64,000 nucleotides of DNA from Zoogloea sp. (GTDB lineage: Bacteria; Pseudomonadota; Gammaproteobacteria; Burkholderiales; Rhodocyclaceae): NCBI RefSeq assembly GCF_028689785.1, contig NZ_JAQVCN010000008.1, positions 1 to 64,000 on the forward strand, given 5' to 3'. The notes under the pieces were generated by a model. The model was not told the DNA's origin. It saw nothing but the letters and a program-made list of their open reading frames with translations, and did no database searches. Positions 8,581 to 17,409 of this stretch are shown in pieces. How positions within the stretch are numbered: position 1 is the first letter of the stretch; the number at the start of each line of letters is the position of its first letter. A program made the position numbers and the translations under genes.

Positions 8581-10584
8581 ATGAAGCCAAAAGCTCCCTC
8601 AAAAGCCTCTTTTTCGACGGCCCATCCGGCATTTCTCCGTTGGCAGCAGGCGTGCGCTTCCGCTCGCTATGCCGACTGTCTGAGCCTGGCGGAGGCGATC
8701 GCCGGGCAGTGGGGAGAGGATGGGCTGGCGCTCCAGTTGTTGGGTGTTTCTCACATGCTCATGGGCCGTTTCCTGGATGCGGTGCCGGTGCTTGAGCGGG
8801 CTAGTGCGCTCCGGAAGAGCGATCCGGTGGTCTGGGACAACTACGGTGCCGCGTTGCAGAACACCGGTCAGTGGGGGCTTGCGGCGCGGGCCTTTCGGCG
8901 CAGCCTGAAGCTTGATCCGCGTGCGGCGGGGGTCTGGTGCAACGCGGCGACCAACGCTGTCCAGGATGGTCAGCCAGAGGAGGGGTTGCGCTTGGCAGCC
9001 CGGGCGCTGTCTCTAGACCCGCGTCAGCCCCTCGCGCACGTTGCGCTGGGTTCTGCACACCATAGCGTCGGGCATACGGAGGAGGCCGAAGCGGCATATC
9101 GCGCCGCTTTGGCCATTGACCCCGCCTGCGTGCCGGCTCTGACCAATTTGGGGCGCGTCTTGCAGGAGCGGGGCGACAATCGGGCCGCCTGTGCGGTCCT
9201 CGAAAAGGCGGTTGCATTGTCACCGGGGTCGGTGGAGGGAAATGCCAATCTTGCCCTAGCCTTGAGCATGATGGGTGAGCTAGAGCATTCTGCGGCGGCG
9301 TATCAGCGGGTGCTCGACAGCAGGCCTGATGCTTTTTTTGCGTGGAGCGGCCTGCTGTACTGCCATGCTCACGACGAGGCGCGGTCGCCAGAGGTATTGT
9401 TCTCTGCCCACCGGGCTTTCGGTGAGGCGCTTGAGGCCCGCAGCGTGGCGGCGCCCCATCATAAAAACGTGCGCGACCCCGGGCGCCGTCTGCGGATCGG
9501 CTTCGTCTCCGCAGATCTGTGTGATCACCCGGTTGCGCGCCTGATCGAGCCGGTCTGGCGCACCCTTGACCGCGATGCCTTTGCTATTCATGCCTACTTC
9601 AACCGCCGTGGCGGTGATGCGGTCAGTGCGCGGTTGCGCGGGTACTGTGACGTGTGGCGCGAGGTTGCGGGGATGAGCGATGATGCCCTGTGTGCATGCG
9701 TTCGTGCCGATGCGGTGGATATCCTGGTCGACCTCTCCGGGCATACGGCGGGGAACCGTCTTCCTGTTTTTGCCGCCAGGCCGGCGCCGGTCCAGGTGGC
9801 ATGGATCGGCTATCCCGGGACGACGGGTCTGCGGGCTGTCGATTATCGGCTGGTCGATCCGGTGGCTGCGCCGCCAGGGCGTCTTGATGCGGGGTTTACA
9901 GAGCACTTGGCCTATCTGCCCGCGATGTCGGTACTGGAGCGGCCGAATGTCCTGCCGCCGGTTGCGTCGGCGCCCTTGCTGGCCCGAGGGTACGTCACCT
10001 TTGGCAGTTTCAACCGCTTGAACAAGATAGGCGATGGCTGCCTCCACCTGTGGGCCCGGCTGCTGGATGGCGTACCCGGTGCGCGGCTGCTGGTGGGGGG
10101 CGTTTTCGGGGGCGATGCGGAGCGGTTTGAAGCGAGGCTGGTGGCTTGTGGCCTGGATCCGGCCCGGGTCGAGCTGTTGCCGCGGGTGCCCTTGGCTGCC
10201 TATCTGGAGCAGCATGCGGGGGTGGATATGCTGCTCGATACCTTCCCGTTTTCGAGTGGCACGACCGCAAATTATGGTCTGTGGATGGGGGTTCCGACTG
10301 TCACCCTGGCAGGGAACTCGCTGCAGCAACGCCAGTGCGCCAGCCGCATGCACCGGGCCGGTCTGGCGGATTTCGTGGCGGAAACGGAGGCGGACTACCT
10401 TCGAGTCGCGCTGCGCTGGGCTGGCGATGGCGCGGCACTCGCTGTACTGCGTCCGGTAATCCGTGCACGAATGGAGGCCGACATGGCGGTGCTTCCGATG
10501 GAAATGTCGGCCGCGTTGGGTGTGCGCCTGCGCCAGATGTGGACGCGTTGGTGTGCGGGCGAGCCGCCGGCCGTCTTGAACTGA
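8581..10584 (+). CDS. TPR-containing O-GlcNAc-transferase-type glycosyltransferase (GT41-like)
   Basis: About 667 residues from the ATG at 8581. The N-terminal half (about 25-260) is tetratricopeptide repeats, with recurring WDNYGAALQNTGQW- and LTNLGRVLQERGD-type helices. The C-terminal half has the SPINDLY/O-GlcNAc-transferase catalytic signatures RIGFVSADLCDHPV, VDLSGHTAGNRL, QVAWIGYPGTTG, VTFGSFNRLNKI and LDTFPFSSGTTANYGLWMGVP. Such enzymes transfer a sugar from a UDP-sugar to Ser/Thr of proteins; some bacterial members modify flagellin or adhesins. No substrate gene is adjacent. The start is uncertain: ATG 8554 is possible and neither has a good ribosome-binding site. The open frame extends to 8359, but that part looks non-conserved. 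Confidence 0.85.
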   Translation: MKPKAPSKASFSTAHPAFLRWQQACASARYADCLSLAEAIAGQWGEDGLALQLLGVSHMLMGRFLDAVPVLERASALRKSDPVVWDNYGAALQNTGQWGLAARAFRRSLKLDPRAAGVWCNAATNAVQDGQPEEGLRLAARALSLDPRQPLAHVALGSAHHSVGHTEEAEAAYRAALAIDPACVPALTNLGRVLQERGDNRAACAVLEKAVALSPGSVEGNANLALALSMMGELEHSAAAYQRVLDSRPDAFFAWSGLLYCHAHDEARSPEVLFSAHRAFGEALEARSVAAPHHKNVRDPGRRLRIGFVSADLCDHPVARLIEPVWRTLDRDAFAIHAYFNRRGGDAVSARLRGYCDVWREVAGMSDDALCACVRADAVDILVDLSGHTAGNRLPVFAARPAPVQVAWIGYPGTTGLRAVDYRLVDPVAAPPGRLDAGFTEHLAYLPAMSVLERPNVLPPVASAPLLARGYVTFGSFNRLNKIGDGCLHLWARLLDGVPGARLLVGGVFGGDAERFEARLVACGLDPARVELLPRVPLAAYLEQHAGVDMLLDTFPFSSGTTANYGLWMGVPTVTLAGNSLQQRQCASRMHRAGLADFVAETEADYLRVALRWAGDGAALAVLRPVIRARMEADMAVLPMEMSAALGVRLRQMWTRWCAGEPPAVLN

Positions 10585-10597
10585 GTTGCGACTTGGC

Positions 10598-11452
10598 CTA
10601 TGCGGCAGCTGGCAGGCCGAGTCGCTGGCGCAGCCTGGCGGGGCTCTCCAGTGGTCGCTCCAGCTCAACGGCAAGGCGCAGGATGCGCTTGATCAATCCG
10701 ACGTTGCTGGCTGCCTCGCTGCGACTGCTGTCCATCCACAGATTGTCCTCAAGGCCGATCCGCACCCCGTCGGTGAGAAGCAGGCCCAACGCATTGGCAG
10801 TGAGCTGGTTGCGACCTATGCCGGCAAGGGACACCACGCTGTCATCCGGCAGGTGGGTAAGCAGGGCGCCGAGGCTGAGGGGGTCGGCCTGAGCGCCTGC
10901 GATGTTGCCGAGCAGCAGGTTGACGTAGGGGGTGCGGGGTATCAGACCTTCCCGCGACAGCACCCTGCCAAAGTTCGCCATGCCCAGGTCGAAGACTTCG
11001 AGTTCGGGCAGGATGCCGCGCGTCTGCATGCGTGTGGCTAGCTGGCGGATGGTGTCGGGTGTGTTGATGCTGGCGGACTGAATGAAATTCAGGGAGCTCA
11101 GGGTGAGGCTGGCCATGTCCGGCTTCGCATCGCCGTCGAGATCGAGGACCCGTGCCCGCGATGGGAAGGATGCATCCTTGCGGCCGCTGGTGGTGACGCA
11201 CAGGATGGCTTCGCGGCCGCCGGGCAGGGCGCGGATCGATTCGATCAGGCGGCCGTAAACCTCCGGATCGCCGGTCTGCACGCCTTCGGCGTCGCGGGCA
11301 TGGAGGTGCACCATCTGTACGCCGAGCTCCAGGCAGCAGGCAACGTCGTCGATGATCTCCGCGTGGCTGAGCGGCACGTGCGGGTTCATGGCGCGAGTCG
11401 GAATGACGCCGGTGCAGGCCAGATTGAGGATCAGGGCGTCACCACTGCGCAT
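10598..11452 (-). CDS. Beta-keto acid cleavage enzyme (BKACE, DUF849 family)
   Basis: A 284-residue protein of the BKACE/3-keto-5-aminohexanoate cleavage family, Zn-dependent TIM-barrel enzymes that split a beta-keto acid with acetyl-CoA to give acetoacetate and a new acyl-CoA. The segment GVQMVHLHARD carries the expected metal-binding histidines near residues 50-52. The motifs VTTSGRKD and RIGLEDNLW (with the catalytic-region Glu) are also typical. The substrate differs between subfamilies and cannot be read from sequence alone. It begins one base after the stop of the upstream acyltransferase gene, so the two form an operon. Confidence 0.85.
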   Translation of the reverse strand: MRSGDALILNLACTGVIPTRAMNPHVPLSHAEIIDDVACCLELGVQMVHLHARDAEGVQTGDPEVYGRLIESIRALPGGREAILCVTTSGRKDASFPSRARVLDLDGDAKPDMASLTLSSLNFIQSASINTPDTIRQLATRMQTRGILPELEVFDLGMANFGRVLSREGLIPRTPYVNLLLGNIAGAQADPLSLGALLTHLPDDSVVSLAGIGRNQLTANALGLLLTDGVRIGLEDNLWMDSSRSEAASNVGLIKRILRLAVELERPLESPARLRQRLGLPAAA

Positions 11453-11453
11453 G

Positions 11454-12122
11454 TCAGCCTCCTGTTACGTCGCGGGCGCTGCGGCTGGCCTTCTTGGCGG
11501 GGTTGCCGACGTAAACACCGTCCGCTTCGGTGTCGCTGACGACGACTGCGCCTGCGCCGATGAAGCTGCGTTCGGCGATGGCAAGGCCGTCGCGCAGGAC
11601 GGCGCCGACACCGATGAATGACTGAGGCCCAATCGATACGTTGCCGCCCAGCGTTACGCCTGCGGCCACGAAAGCATGCTCACCGACCGTGCAGTGATGG
11701 GAGATGTGGGCTGCGCTGCGGATGATCGCGTTGTTGCCGATCCGGGCAAAGGGCTGGATGATCGCGTGTTCATAGATCAAGGTGTTCTCACCCACTTGAA
11801 GATCCGGCCAGACGCTCGCGCGGCTCGAAACGTAGCTTGCGAACCGGTAGCCGCGTGCCTTGCCCTCAAGGTAGCGGTCGCGCCGGATGCCGTTGATGGC
11901 GTGGTAGCCCAGCGGAATGATCAGGTGTGCGGCGTCGGGAGGGTGACTGGCTTCGAGCTCTTCGAACGGCAGGACGGGCAGCCCCTCGTGGGTGTCGGCG
12001 TGCATGAATTGCCGATCCACGGTGAAGGCGACGACCTCGTAAGGGCTGTCATGGGTCAGGCAATACCATGCCAGGCTGGCAAACGTGTTATTGCCGAAGA
12101 CGACGAGTGGAATGCGGCTCAT
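11454..12122 (-). CDS. PglD/NeuD-like hexapeptide-repeat acyltransferase
   Basis: A 222-residue protein. The N-terminal 80 residues form a Rossmann-like domain (PLVVFGNNTFASLAWYCL) as in sialic-acid or bacillosamine O/N-acetyltransferases. From about residue 100 a left-handed beta-helix is built from hexapeptide repeats such as IGNNAII, VGEHAFV, IGPQSFI and IAERSFI, ending in GVYVGNPAKK. It probably transfers an acyl group from an acyl-CoA to a sugar or amine. Tight coupling with the BKACE gene is unusual for a sugar acetyltransferase and suggests a shared small-molecule pathway. The acceptor is unknown. Confidence 0.83.
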   Translation of the reverse strand: MSRIPLVVFGNNTFASLAWYCLTHDSPYEVVAFTVDRQFMHADTHEGLPVLPFEELEASHPPDAAHLIIPLGYHAINGIRRDRYLEGKARGYRFASYVSSRASVWPDLQVGENTLIYEHAIIQPFARIGNNAIIRSAAHISHHCTVGEHAFVAAGVTLGGNVSIGPQSFIGVGAVLRDGLAIAERSFIGAGAVVVSDTEADGVYVGNPAKKASRSARDVTGG

Positions 12123-12293
12123 TGAGGCCCGGCTCGGGTGAGTGCCACCAGAATTCTCGAAGTCCAGAGTACAACATGTTGCTCTGCCCGAGGGAAGAGC
12201 TCACCGCCATCCTGGCGGGGGGGCTTGTCGCGGGATTGGGGGCGGCCTTTGTGTATTGCCGTGCCGAAAGACGGGTGGGCGGAGAGTCTGTCC

Positions 12294-12348
12294 GCCACCC
12301 CTCAGGAAACGCCCGATGCCTTTGGCAGTTTCCCTCGGGGGCGGTGGC
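12294..12348 (-). terminator. Large imperfect hairpin directly after the 48-codon gene
   Basis: GCCACC (12294-12299) pairs with GGTGGC (12343-12348) and, inside, GGAAAC (12305-12310) pairs with GTTTCC (12328-12333), with extra C/G pairs between. It abuts the stop codon of the small gene. No T-run follows, so it may be a processing or stability element rather than a terminator. Confidence 0.4.
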
Positions 12349-12495
12349 TCACAGGATCTGGCCGGCAAAGACTTCCTTGAAATAGGCTTCGAAGTCGAGC
12401 GGCCCCGGGGGGCTGCTGGCAAGTGCCTTGCGTTCGTTCGCGACGCGCTCGTTCAGCGGAGTCGTGATGAGTCTGCGGAGGTAGTCGAGGTTCAT
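12349..12495 (-). CDS. Uncharacterised 48-residue small protein
   Basis: The frame begins at ATG 12495 with an excellent ribosome-binding site (AAGGAG, seven bases upstream) and encodes 48 residues starting MNLDYLRRLI and ending in YFKEVFAGQIL. It has no hydrophobic membrane segment; predicted character is two short amphipathic helices joined by a Pro/Gly-rich turn (SSPPGPLD). A longer frame back to 12669 exists, but its upstream part overlaps the LysR promoter region and lacks a ribosome-binding site. It lies between a divergent LysR regulator and the acyltransferase-BKACE operon on the same strand, followed by a hairpin. The family is not recognised. It may be a LysR-controlled small protein. 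Confidence 0.6.
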   Translation of the reverse strand: MNLDYLRRLITTPLNERVANERKALASSPPGPLDFEAYFKEVFAGQIL

Positions 12496-12599
12496 CTTGT
12501 TCTCCTTGTGTAATTGCAGAAAAGGCGCGGTCCGGTTTCCGGCAGAGGGGAGGGTTGTCAGAGACCGGACCTTGCTGTGCGCCTGAGCTAAATGTAGGT

Positions 12600-12620
12600 T
12601 TTGTGTTGCATTGCAGCAAA
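12600..12620. promoter_or_regulatory. Candidate LysR operator
   Basis: An imperfect inverted repeat, TTTG and TGC facing GCA and CAAA, lies in the space between the small gene and the divergent LysR gene. It contains a T-N11-A-like arrangement, as LysR-family sites do. The identification rests on position and symmetry only. Confidence 0.3.
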
Positions 12621-12667
12621 CCACGTTTTCTGATGCTACGATTAACTTTTGCTTGACCGAAACCGTC

Positions 12668-13651
12668 ATGGGCTATCGATTGCCGCCGCTGCCTGCCCTG
12701 CGAGCCTTTGAGGCTGCGGCGCGCCATCTGAGTTTCAAGCGGGCGGCGGAGGAGTTGTTCGTCACGCCGGCGGCGGTGAGCCTGCAGATCAAGGCGCTGG
12801 AAGCCTATGTGGGCGCGCCACTGTTTCGTCGCCTGCCCCGGGCGCTTGAACTTTCTGAGCATGGGCGGGCGATGTTGCCCAGAGTTCGGGAGGGGCTGGA
12901 TTGCTTGGCCGCGGCGGTCGAGCTCGTGCGCGATAGGCCGGAGGGGCTGCTGACCATACATGCACCGCCGTCCTTCGCGCAGCGCTGGCTGGTGCCGCGT
13001 TTATCCCGGTTCAACCGCCTGCATCCCGACGTGGAGCTGAGCCTGGCCAGTGATGTGTGCAACATCGACGGTTTGGGGCGTGGTGCGGAGAGCTTGCTGA
13101 CAGATCCGCGGGAGGCGGGCAGTGCCGTGGCGGTGCGCTTTGGGCTTGGTGACTACCCGGGTTTCTGTCGTGATTTATTGCTGGCGCCGGGGTATGTGGT
13201 GGTGTGCAGTCCGGAGCTGCTGGTACGGACCGGGCCATTGGCTGCGTCTGCAGACTGGGGGCGCCAGGTTTTCATCCATGATGAGTCGATCCCCGATGAG
13301 GCCATGCGGCCGAGCTGGGCGGAGTGGTTTCGTCTGGCAGGTTTCGTGAATGTGGATGTCAGTCGCGGGCCGCGCTTTTCAAGTGCGGTGTTGGTACTGG
13401 AGGCTGCCATGGGCGGGCAGGGCCTGGCCCTTGCCTTGTGGCCGCTGGTCGAGGCGGATGTCCGGTCGGGGCGTTTGGTGATGCCGTTTGCCACGATGCT
13501 GCCATCCCGCTATGTGTATAGTCTGGTGGTGCCCGAGGCCTTGGTCGAGCGCACGCTGGTTAAGAACTTTCGTGCCTGGCTGCTGGCGGAGGCCGAGGTG
13601 CCGTCCCTCCCCGTGCGCCATGAAGAGCCTCTTTCCGGCGGCGCTGCCTGA
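12668..13651 (+). CDS. LysR-family transcriptional regulator (GcvA-like)
   Basis: A 327-residue regulator. The N-terminal winged helix (residues 5-65) reads LPALRAFEAAARHLSFKRAA and carries VTPAAVSLQIKALE, the recognition-helix signature of GcvA-type LysR proteins. The effector-binding domain follows (about 95-300). ATG 12668 was chosen because the family begins just here; the open frame upstream is not conserved. It is divergent from the 48-codon gene and from the acyltransferase-BKACE pair, which are its likely targets. The inducer is unknown. Confidence 0.88.
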   Translation: MGYRLPPLPALRAFEAAARHLSFKRAAEELFVTPAAVSLQIKALEAYVGAPLFRRLPRALELSEHGRAMLPRVREGLDCLAAAVELVRDRPEGLLTIHAPPSFAQRWLVPRLSRFNRLHPDVELSLASDVCNIDGLGRGAESLLTDPREAGSAVAVRFGLGDYPGFCRDLLLAPGYVVVCSPELLVRTGPLAASADWGRQVFIHDESIPDEAMRPSWAEWFRLAGFVNVDVSRGPRFSSAVLVLEAAMGGQGLALALWPLVEADVRSGRLVMPFATMLPSRYVYSLVVPEALVERTLVKNFRAWLLAEAEVPSLPVRHEEPLSGGAA

Positions 13652-13722
13652 TCTTTGCCGGGTGGCGTGGGGCGTTCGTGTGCCCGCCTTGATCCAGGCC
13701 CTGCTGTGCGCAAAAGGTCGGG

Positions 13723-13731
13723 TGATATAAT
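13723..13731 (+). promoter_or_regulatory. Extended -10 element of the hemA promoter
   Basis: TGATATAAT is a perfect extended -10 (TGnTATAAT) 38 bases before the hemA start. The matching -35 is weak (TGCTGT or GCTGTG near 13702-13708), which an extended -10 can offset. Confidence 0.65.
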
Positions 13732-13769
13732 CGCCGGCTGAAAAATTCCGCCCCTGCCTGGCGCCACCC

Positions 13770-15023
13770 ATGCAGCTGTTTGCCCTAGGACTGAACCACC
13801 ACACCGCACCGCTCGCCATCCGCGAGCAGGTGGCGTTTCGTCCTGAGCGGCTGGTCCAGGCCTTGGCTGATTTTGTTAAGGCCAAGCCGGTCAAAGAGGC
13901 GGCCATCCTGTCCACCTGCAACCGCACCGAGCTGTACTTTGCCACTCAGCAGCCTCGTCACGCGGCAGACTGGTTTGCCGAGTACCACCGGGTAGCCTTG
14001 CAAGACTTGTCGCCCTACTTGTACACCCTGCCCCAGCGGGATGCCGTGCGGCACGTGTTCCGGGTGGCCAGCGGGCTCGATTCCATGGTCATCGGTGAGC
14101 CCCAGATCCTCGGCCAGATGAAGGACGCCGTGCGTCAGGCCGAAGAGGCCGGCACTCTCGGCGCCACCATGCACAAGCTCTTCCAGCGCACGTTCTCGGT
14201 GGCCAAGGAGGTACGCTCCACCACGGCGATTGGCGCCAACATCGTGTCCATGGCTGCAGCTGCAGTGCATCTTTCCGAGCGGATTTTCGAGCGGGTCAGC
14301 GATCAGCGGGTGCTCTTCGTGGGCGCAGGCGAGATGATCGAGTTGTGTGCCGCCCACTTCGGTGGCGAAAAACCCCGTCGCATCACCATTGCCAACCGCA
14401 CGGTGGCCCGGGCCGAGGCTGTGGCTCAGCGCTTCGGTGGTGATGTGTTGCGCCTGGACCAGGTAGGCGAGGCGCTGCCTGGTTACGACATCGTGGTTTC
14501 ATGCACAGGTAGCCCGCTGCCGGTGATCGGACTGGGTGTGGTTGAGCGGGCGCTCAAGGCGCGCCGCCGCCGCCCCATGGTGATGGTGGATCTGGCTGTG
14601 CCACGGGATATCGAGCCCGAAGTGGCCGAGCTGGACGATGTGTTTCTGTACACCGTCGATGACCTGGCCCAGGTGGTCGATTCCGGCCTTGAGTCGCGCC
14701 AGGCGGCGGTGGTCGAGGCGGAGGGCATCATCGATGAGCGCGTCGATGGCTTTCTGCACTGGCTCGACAGCCGTGACACCGTCCCGACCATCCGTGCGCT
14801 GCGTGAGCATGCCGACCAGCTTCGCCAGGCCGAGCTCGAACGGGCCCTGCGCATGCTGGCCCGGGGTGACGATGCGCACAAAGTTCTCGAGTCCCTCAGC
14901 CAGGGCCTCACCAACAAGCTGATGCATGCCCCTACCCGCTTCCTCAGCGATGCGGAGGGTGACCATCGGGGTGATTGCGCCCAGCTGGTCCAGCGCCTCT
15001 TCAATCTTTCCAAGGACCGCTAG
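13770..15023 (+). CDS. hemA: Glutamyl-tRNA reductase
   Basis: A 417-residue NADPH-dependent reductase that converts glutamyl-tRNA(Glu) to glutamate-1-semialdehyde, the first committed step of the C5 heme pathway. The N-terminal domain has the catalytic Cys50 in STCNRTELY. The segment [15 protein letters not shown] and the Rossmann signature [11 protein letters not shown] follow. The C-terminal dimerisation helix region ends with LFNLSKDR. Length is normal. It is followed 48 bases later by prfA, a gene pair conserved widely in proteobacteria. HemL, which acts next, lies at 57112. Confidence 0.97.
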   Translation: MQLFALGLNHHTAPLAIREQVAFRPERLVQALADFVKAKPVKEAAILSTCNRTELYFATQQPRHAADWFAEYHRVALQDLSPYLYTLPQRDAVRHVFRVASGLDSMVIGEPQILGQMKDAVRQAEEAGTLGATMHKLFQRTFSVAKEVRSTTAIGANIVSMAAAAVHLSERIFERVSDQRVLFVGAGEMIELCAAHFGGEKPRRITIANRTVARAEAVAQRFGGDVLRLDQVGEALPGYDIVVSCTGSPLPVIGLGVVERALKARRRRPMVMVDLAVPRDIEPEVAELDDVFLYTVDDLAQVVDSGLESRQAAVVEAEGIIDERVDGFLHWLDSRDTVPTIRALREHADQLRQAELERALRMLARGDDAHKVLESLSQGLTNKLMHAPTRFLSDAEGDHRGDCAQLVQRLFNLSKDR

Positions 15024-15071
15024 CCTGTCGGGCTGGCGCCTTCATGCCTGCAGCTGCGGGCCGGTATTCCC

Positions 15072-16157
15072 ATGAAACAGCGTATCCGCGACAAGCTGGA
15101 CAATCTTGCCGACCGCCTTCAGGAGCTCGACCGTCTGCTGGCCACCAGTGAGGCGGCCAGCGACATGGATAACTATCGCAAGCTGACCCGGGAGCACGCC
15201 GAGATCACGCCGGTTGTAGCCCTTTACCAGGCCTTTTGTCAGGCCGTTGCCGATGAGGCCACGGCAAAGGAGCTGATCGGCGACCCGGAGATGAAGGAGC
15301 TCGCCGAACTTGAACTCGAAGCGGCCCGGGAGGCCCAGGAGCGGATCGAGGCCGATCTGCAGACTGCGCTGCTGCCCCGGGATCCGAACGATGAGCGCAA
15401 TCTCTTTCTTGAAATCCGGGCCGGCACCGGGGGGGATGAGGCGGCGCTCTTTGCTGGCGACCTGCTGCGCATGTACACCCGTTACGCCGAGCGCCAGGGC
15501 TGGCGGGTCGAAACCATTTCCGCCAGTGATTCCGAGCTTGGCGGGTTCAAGGAGGTGATCGTCCGGGTGGCGGGCAATGGCGCCTATTCGCGCCTGAAGT
15601 TCGAGTCGGGCGGGCACCGGGTGCAGCGCGTGCCAGCGACCGAAACCCAGGGGCGCATCCACACCTCAGCCTGCACGGTGGCAGTCATGCCCGAGGCCGA
15701 TGAGGTCGGCGACGTGGAGCTCAACCCCGCCGACCTGCGCATCGACACCTTCCGGGCGTCCGGCGCCGGTGGCCAGCACATCAACAAGACCGATTCGGCC
15801 GTCCGCATCACCCACTTGCCCACCGGCATTGTGGCGGAGTGCCAGGATGGGCGCTCCCAGCACCAGAACAAGGCATCGGCCTTGCGCGTGCTGGCGGCCC
15901 GGATCAAGGACATCCAGGTGCGTGAGCAGCAGGCTCGGGAGGCCGCCACTCGCAAGAGCCTGGTCGGCAGCGGAGACCGCTCCGAGCGCATCCGCACCTA
16001 CAACTATCCCCAGGGCCGGCTTACCGATCACCGCATCAACCTGACCCTCTACAAGCTGGATGCAGTCATGCAGGGGGAGTTGGACGAAGTACTGGCAGCC
16101 CTGACAGCCGAACACCAGGCGGAATTGCTGGCAGCACTTGCTGACGAGGGGCACTGA
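15072..16157 (+). CDS. prfA: Peptide chain release factor 1
   Basis: A 361-residue class I release factor recognising UAA and UAG. The stop-codon-reading tripeptide PAT is seen in [12 protein letters not shown], and the catalytic GGQ motif is at residues 233-235 within [13 protein letters not shown]. Length and motif spacing match RF1. The gene coding for the methyltransferase that modifies the GGQ glutamine (prmC) starts two bases after its stop, so the substrate and its modifier are translated together. Confidence 0.98.
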   Translation: MKQRIRDKLDNLADRLQELDRLLATSEAASDMDNYRKLTREHAEITPVVALYQAFCQAVADEATAKELIGDPEMKELAELELEAAREAQERIEADLQTALLPRDPNDERNLFLEIRAGTGGDEAALFAGDLLRMYTRYAERQGWRVETISASDSELGGFKEVIVRVAGNGAYSRLKFESGGHRVQRVPATETQGRIHTSACTVAVMPEADEVGDVELNPADLRIDTFRASGAGGQHINKTDSAVRITHLPTGIVAECQDGRSQHQNKASALRVLAARIKDIQVREQQAREAATRKSLVGSGDRSERIRTYNYPQGRLTDHRINLTLYKLDAVMQGELDEVLAALTAEHQAELLAALADEGH

Positions 16158-16159
16158 GC

Positions 16160-16990
16160 GTGGCATTGGCAAGCATCGGCGACGCCCTCCAGGCGGCCCG
16201 GGGGCGAATCCCGGCCAGTGAGGCGCGCCTCTTGCTGGGCAAACTGTTGGGGTGCTCCACCGCCCAGATCGCCGCCTACCCGGAGCGGGGGCTCGCCGAG
16301 CCGGTCGCGGCCCGCTTCGCCGATTTCCTTGAGCGCCGTGCTGCCGGCGAGCCGGTGGCTTACTTGTTGGAAGTGCGGGAGTTTTTCGGGCGCGATTTCC
16401 GGGTGACGCCGGCGGTGCTGATTCCCCGTCCTGAGACCGAGCTGATTGTCGAACTGGTGCTCGGCCGGATGGCGGAAGGTGCTGCGCCGAAGCTGCTCGA
16501 CCTGGGGACTGGCAGTGGTGCGCTGGCGGTCACGCTGGCCCTTGAAGTGCCGGCAGCCCGGGTGCTGGCGGTTGATCTTTCGGCTGCCGCCATCGAGGTG
16601 GCGGCGCAGAATGCCGCTGCGCTGGGGGCCCGGGTGCGCTTTGTCGAGAGCAACTGGTTCTCCGCGGTGGACGAGACGGGCTTTGATTTCATCGTCAGCA
16701 ACCCGCCATACATTGCTGCGGGCGATCCGCACCTGGCGGAGGGGGATGTGCGTTTCGAGCCTCCGGGAGCGCTCGCATCCGGGGCCTCCGGCCTTGACGA
16801 CCTGGCCCGCATCACGGTAACAGCGCCGGATTTCCTCGTGCCCGGGGGATGGTTGATGATGGAGCATGGATACGATCAGGCTGCCGCCGTCCGCACCCTG
16901 CTGACGGCGGCCGGTTTTGAGGCGGTGGCTTCGGCCACGGATCTGGCCGGAATCGAGCGGGTCAGCTTCGGCTGCTGGCCCTGTTCTTGA
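16160..16990 (+). CDS. prmC: Release factor glutamine methyltransferase
   Basis: A 276-residue SAM-dependent methyltransferase that N5-methylates the GGQ glutamine of release factors. The AdoMet-binding motif DLGTGSGALAVTLA and the catalytic NPPY motif (IVSNPPYIA) are present, preceded by the family's VLIPRPETELIVE. It starts at GTG 16160, two bases after prfA. The C-terminus is ordinary. No anomalies were seen. Confidence 0.96.
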   Translation: MALASIGDALQAARGRIPASEARLLLGKLLGCSTAQIAAYPERGLAEPVAARFADFLERRAAGEPVAYLLEVREFFGRDFRVTPAVLIPRPETELIVELVLGRMAEGAAPKLLDLGTGSGALAVTLALEVPAARVLAVDLSAAAIEVAAQNAAALGARVRFVESNWFSAVDETGFDFIVSNPPYIAAGDPHLAEGDVRFEPPGALASGASGLDDLARITVTAPDFLVPGGWLMMEHGYDQAAAVRTLLTAAGFEAVASATDLAGIERVSFGCWPCS

Positions 16991-17051
16991 CGCGCCGCCC
17001 AAGCAGGCCTAGACTTTTCCGACTGAATTGCTCAACTATTGTGAGACCAAG

Positions 17052-17366
17052 ATGGACGTCCAAAAGATTATTCACGACCAAGTTACTTCCAACCCGGTGG
17101 TCCTGTACATGAAGGGCTCTCCGGCCATGCCCCGCTGCGGCTTCTCTGCCAACGCTACGCAGATCCTGCGTGCCTGTGGCGTGACCGAGTTTGTGGCGGT
17201 TGATGTGCTGGCCGACGAAGCCATCCGCCAGGGCATCAAGGAATACGCCAGCTGGCCGACCATTCCCCAGCTGTACATCAAGGGTGAGTTTGTCGGCGGT
17301 TCGGACATCATGCGTGAGATGTATGAATCCGGCGAGCTGAAGAAGCTCCTCGACGGCGCGGCCTGA
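17052..17366 (+). CDS. grxD: Monothiol glutaredoxin Grx4 type
   Basis: A 104-residue CGFS-type glutaredoxin. Cys29 sits in PRCGFSAN. The glutathione-binding elements WPTIPQLYI and GGSDI follow. Proteins of this class bind a [2Fe-2S] cluster together with glutathione and pass it to acceptor proteins. The start at ATG 17052 gives the usual family length; an upstream in-frame ATG adds eight non-conserved residues. A strong terminator follows immediately. Confidence 0.96.
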   Translation: MDVQKIIHDQVTSNPVVLYMKGSPAMPRCGFSANATQILRACGVTEFVAVDVLADEAIRQGIKEYASWPTIPQLYIKGEFVGGSDIMREMYESGELKKLLDGAA

Positions 17367-17386
17367 AAGCCGCTGTTCCGGGAAAA

Positions 17387-17409
17387 GGCGGCTCAGGCCG
17401 CCTTTTTTT
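17387..17409. terminator. Bidirectional terminator between grxD and the nucleotidyltransferase gene
   Basis: GGCGGC, loop TCAG, GCCGCC and seven T terminate grxD on the plus strand; AAAA on the left gives a T-run for the minus strand. The TGA stop of the convergent gene lies in the loop. Confidence 0.9.

Noticed and set aside
12138-12513. Plus-strand open frames in the gap between the acyltransferase and LysR genes
   Set aside because: They overlap the minus-strand 48-codon gene and hairpin, lack start signals and have no recognisable protein content.
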